A stretch of DNA of 64,000 nt from Variovorax sp. N23 (lineage in GTDB: Bacteria > Pseudomonadota > Gammaproteobacteria > Burkholderiales > Burkholderiaceae_C): positions 1-64,000 of the forward strand of contig NZ_JAOOPY010000017.1 in NCBI RefSeq assembly GCF_025486315.1, given 5' to 3'. Of the stretch, positions 63,599-64,000 are shown piece by piece. Under the pieces are notes generated by a model. The model made no database searches and was not told the origin of the DNA. It saw nothing but the letters and a program-made list of their open reading frames with translations. A program made the position numbers and the translations under genes. The stretch's first letter is position 1. Each line of letters starts with the position of its first letter.

Positions 63599-64000
63599 AT
63601 GACCACCGCTGCCGCCGCCACGATCCCGCCCTTCCACCTCGCCTTCCCGGTGCATGACCTGTCGGCCGCGCGCGCCTTCTACGGCGGCCTGCTCGGCTGT
63701 CCCGAGGGCCGCAGTTCGCCGGACTGGATCGACTTCAACTTCTACGGCCATCAGATCGTGGCGCACCTCGCGCCTGACGAATGCGCGAACTCGGCGCTCA
63801 GCCAGGTCGATGGCCACGGCGTGCCGGTGCGCCACTTCGGCGCCGTGCTGTCGATCCCGCAATGGGAGGCGCTGGCCGCCAAGCTGAAGGCGGCCGGCAC
63901 CGAGTTCGTCATCGAGCCCTACATCCGGTTCAAGGGCGAGCCGGGCGAGCAGGCCACCATGTTCTTCCGCGACCCGTCGGGCAACGCGGTGGAGATCAAG
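63599..64000 (+). CDS. VOC-family (glyoxalase-like) protein, 3' end outside window
   Basis: The first 134 residues are visible. FHLAFPVHDLSAARAFYGGL begins the fold with a metal His, IDFNFYGHQIVAHLAP gives the second strand set with further His, and FFRDPSGNAVEIK ends with the Glu ligand typical of VOC metalloenzymes. These positions fit a dioxygenase- or lyase-like enzyme. It is divergent from a LysR gene. The frame is still open at the right edge. Confidence 0.85.
   Translation, partial: MTTAAAATIPPFHLAFPVHDLSAARAFYGGLLGCPEGRSSPDWIDFNFYGHQIVAHLAPDECANSALSQVDGHGVPVRHFGAVLSIPQWEALAAKLKAAGTEFVIEPYIRFKGEPGEQATMFFRDPSGNAVEIK

Overview
The window is high-GC bacterial DNA that fits a betaproteobacterium of the order Burkholderiales, most likely family Comamonadaceae (Variovorax/Acidovorax-like). 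The clues are HPr kinase next to EIIA-Ntr without sugar PTS genes, the proteobacterial GshA type of glutamate-cysteine ligase, split pntAA/pntAB, a TctC/Bug solute-binding protein, and the block bamE-dapB-exbB-exbD ... leuS-lptE-holA ... proA-gshA. The genus is an inference. No rRNA, tRNA or CRISPR array was seen.

Region 1 (1 to about 11,250) is accessory in character. It opens with the end of an IS3-family element that has cut off a TIR-like gene. A spacer without a convincing gene follows, then a minus-strand VOC/GNAT/nucleotidyltransferase trio, a structured RNA-like stretch ending in an orphan terminator, and a LysR regulator facing a serine hydrolase-MFS efflux pair. HxlR/GST, LysE and SMR genes and two small membrane proteins complete it. 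A degenerate short repeat recurs in most of its intergenic gaps.

Region 2 (11,250 to 33,030) is mostly core: L-lactate uptake and oxidation (lldP-lldD), a Bug protein, mnmA facing nudJ, a DUF4019 protein, an OmpR-type regulator, a BamE-like lipoprotein, transhydrogenase (pntAA-pntAB-pntB), fadD-mtnN, corA, a UvrD-type helicase, hpf-ptsN-hprK, fur facing bamE, then dapB-exbB-exbD.

Region 3 (33,024 to 41,085) is a minus-strand glycogen operon, glgX-glgC-glgA-glgP, with no branching enzyme. It sits between exbD and leuS. Its promoter side carries two pairs of long inverted repeats. Region 4 (41,086 to 57,150) resumes the housekeeping block (leuS-lptE-holA, proA, gshA, kup, gshB). It is interrupted by a minus-strand cassette made of a galactose-oxidase-type copper radical enzyme, a membrane-anchored cytochrome c and an SCO copper chaperone, and later by yitT, a PuuE-like deacetylase and benE.

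Region 5 (57,265 to 64,000) holds a YafJ-like amidotransferase, a DHA2 drug exporter, a zinc-ribbon metallopeptidase, a CWC protein, an L,D-transpeptidase, a small low-complexity secreted protein, a LysR regulator and a truncated VOC gene.

The most interesting system is the copper-radical oxidase cassette. The oxidase keeps every galactose oxidase active-site residue at exact spacing and is paired with its own electron-transfer and copper-delivery candidates. Second in interest are the IS-disrupted TIR-like gene, the candidate structured RNA at 2941-3130, and the glycogen operon with its inverted-repeat junction.
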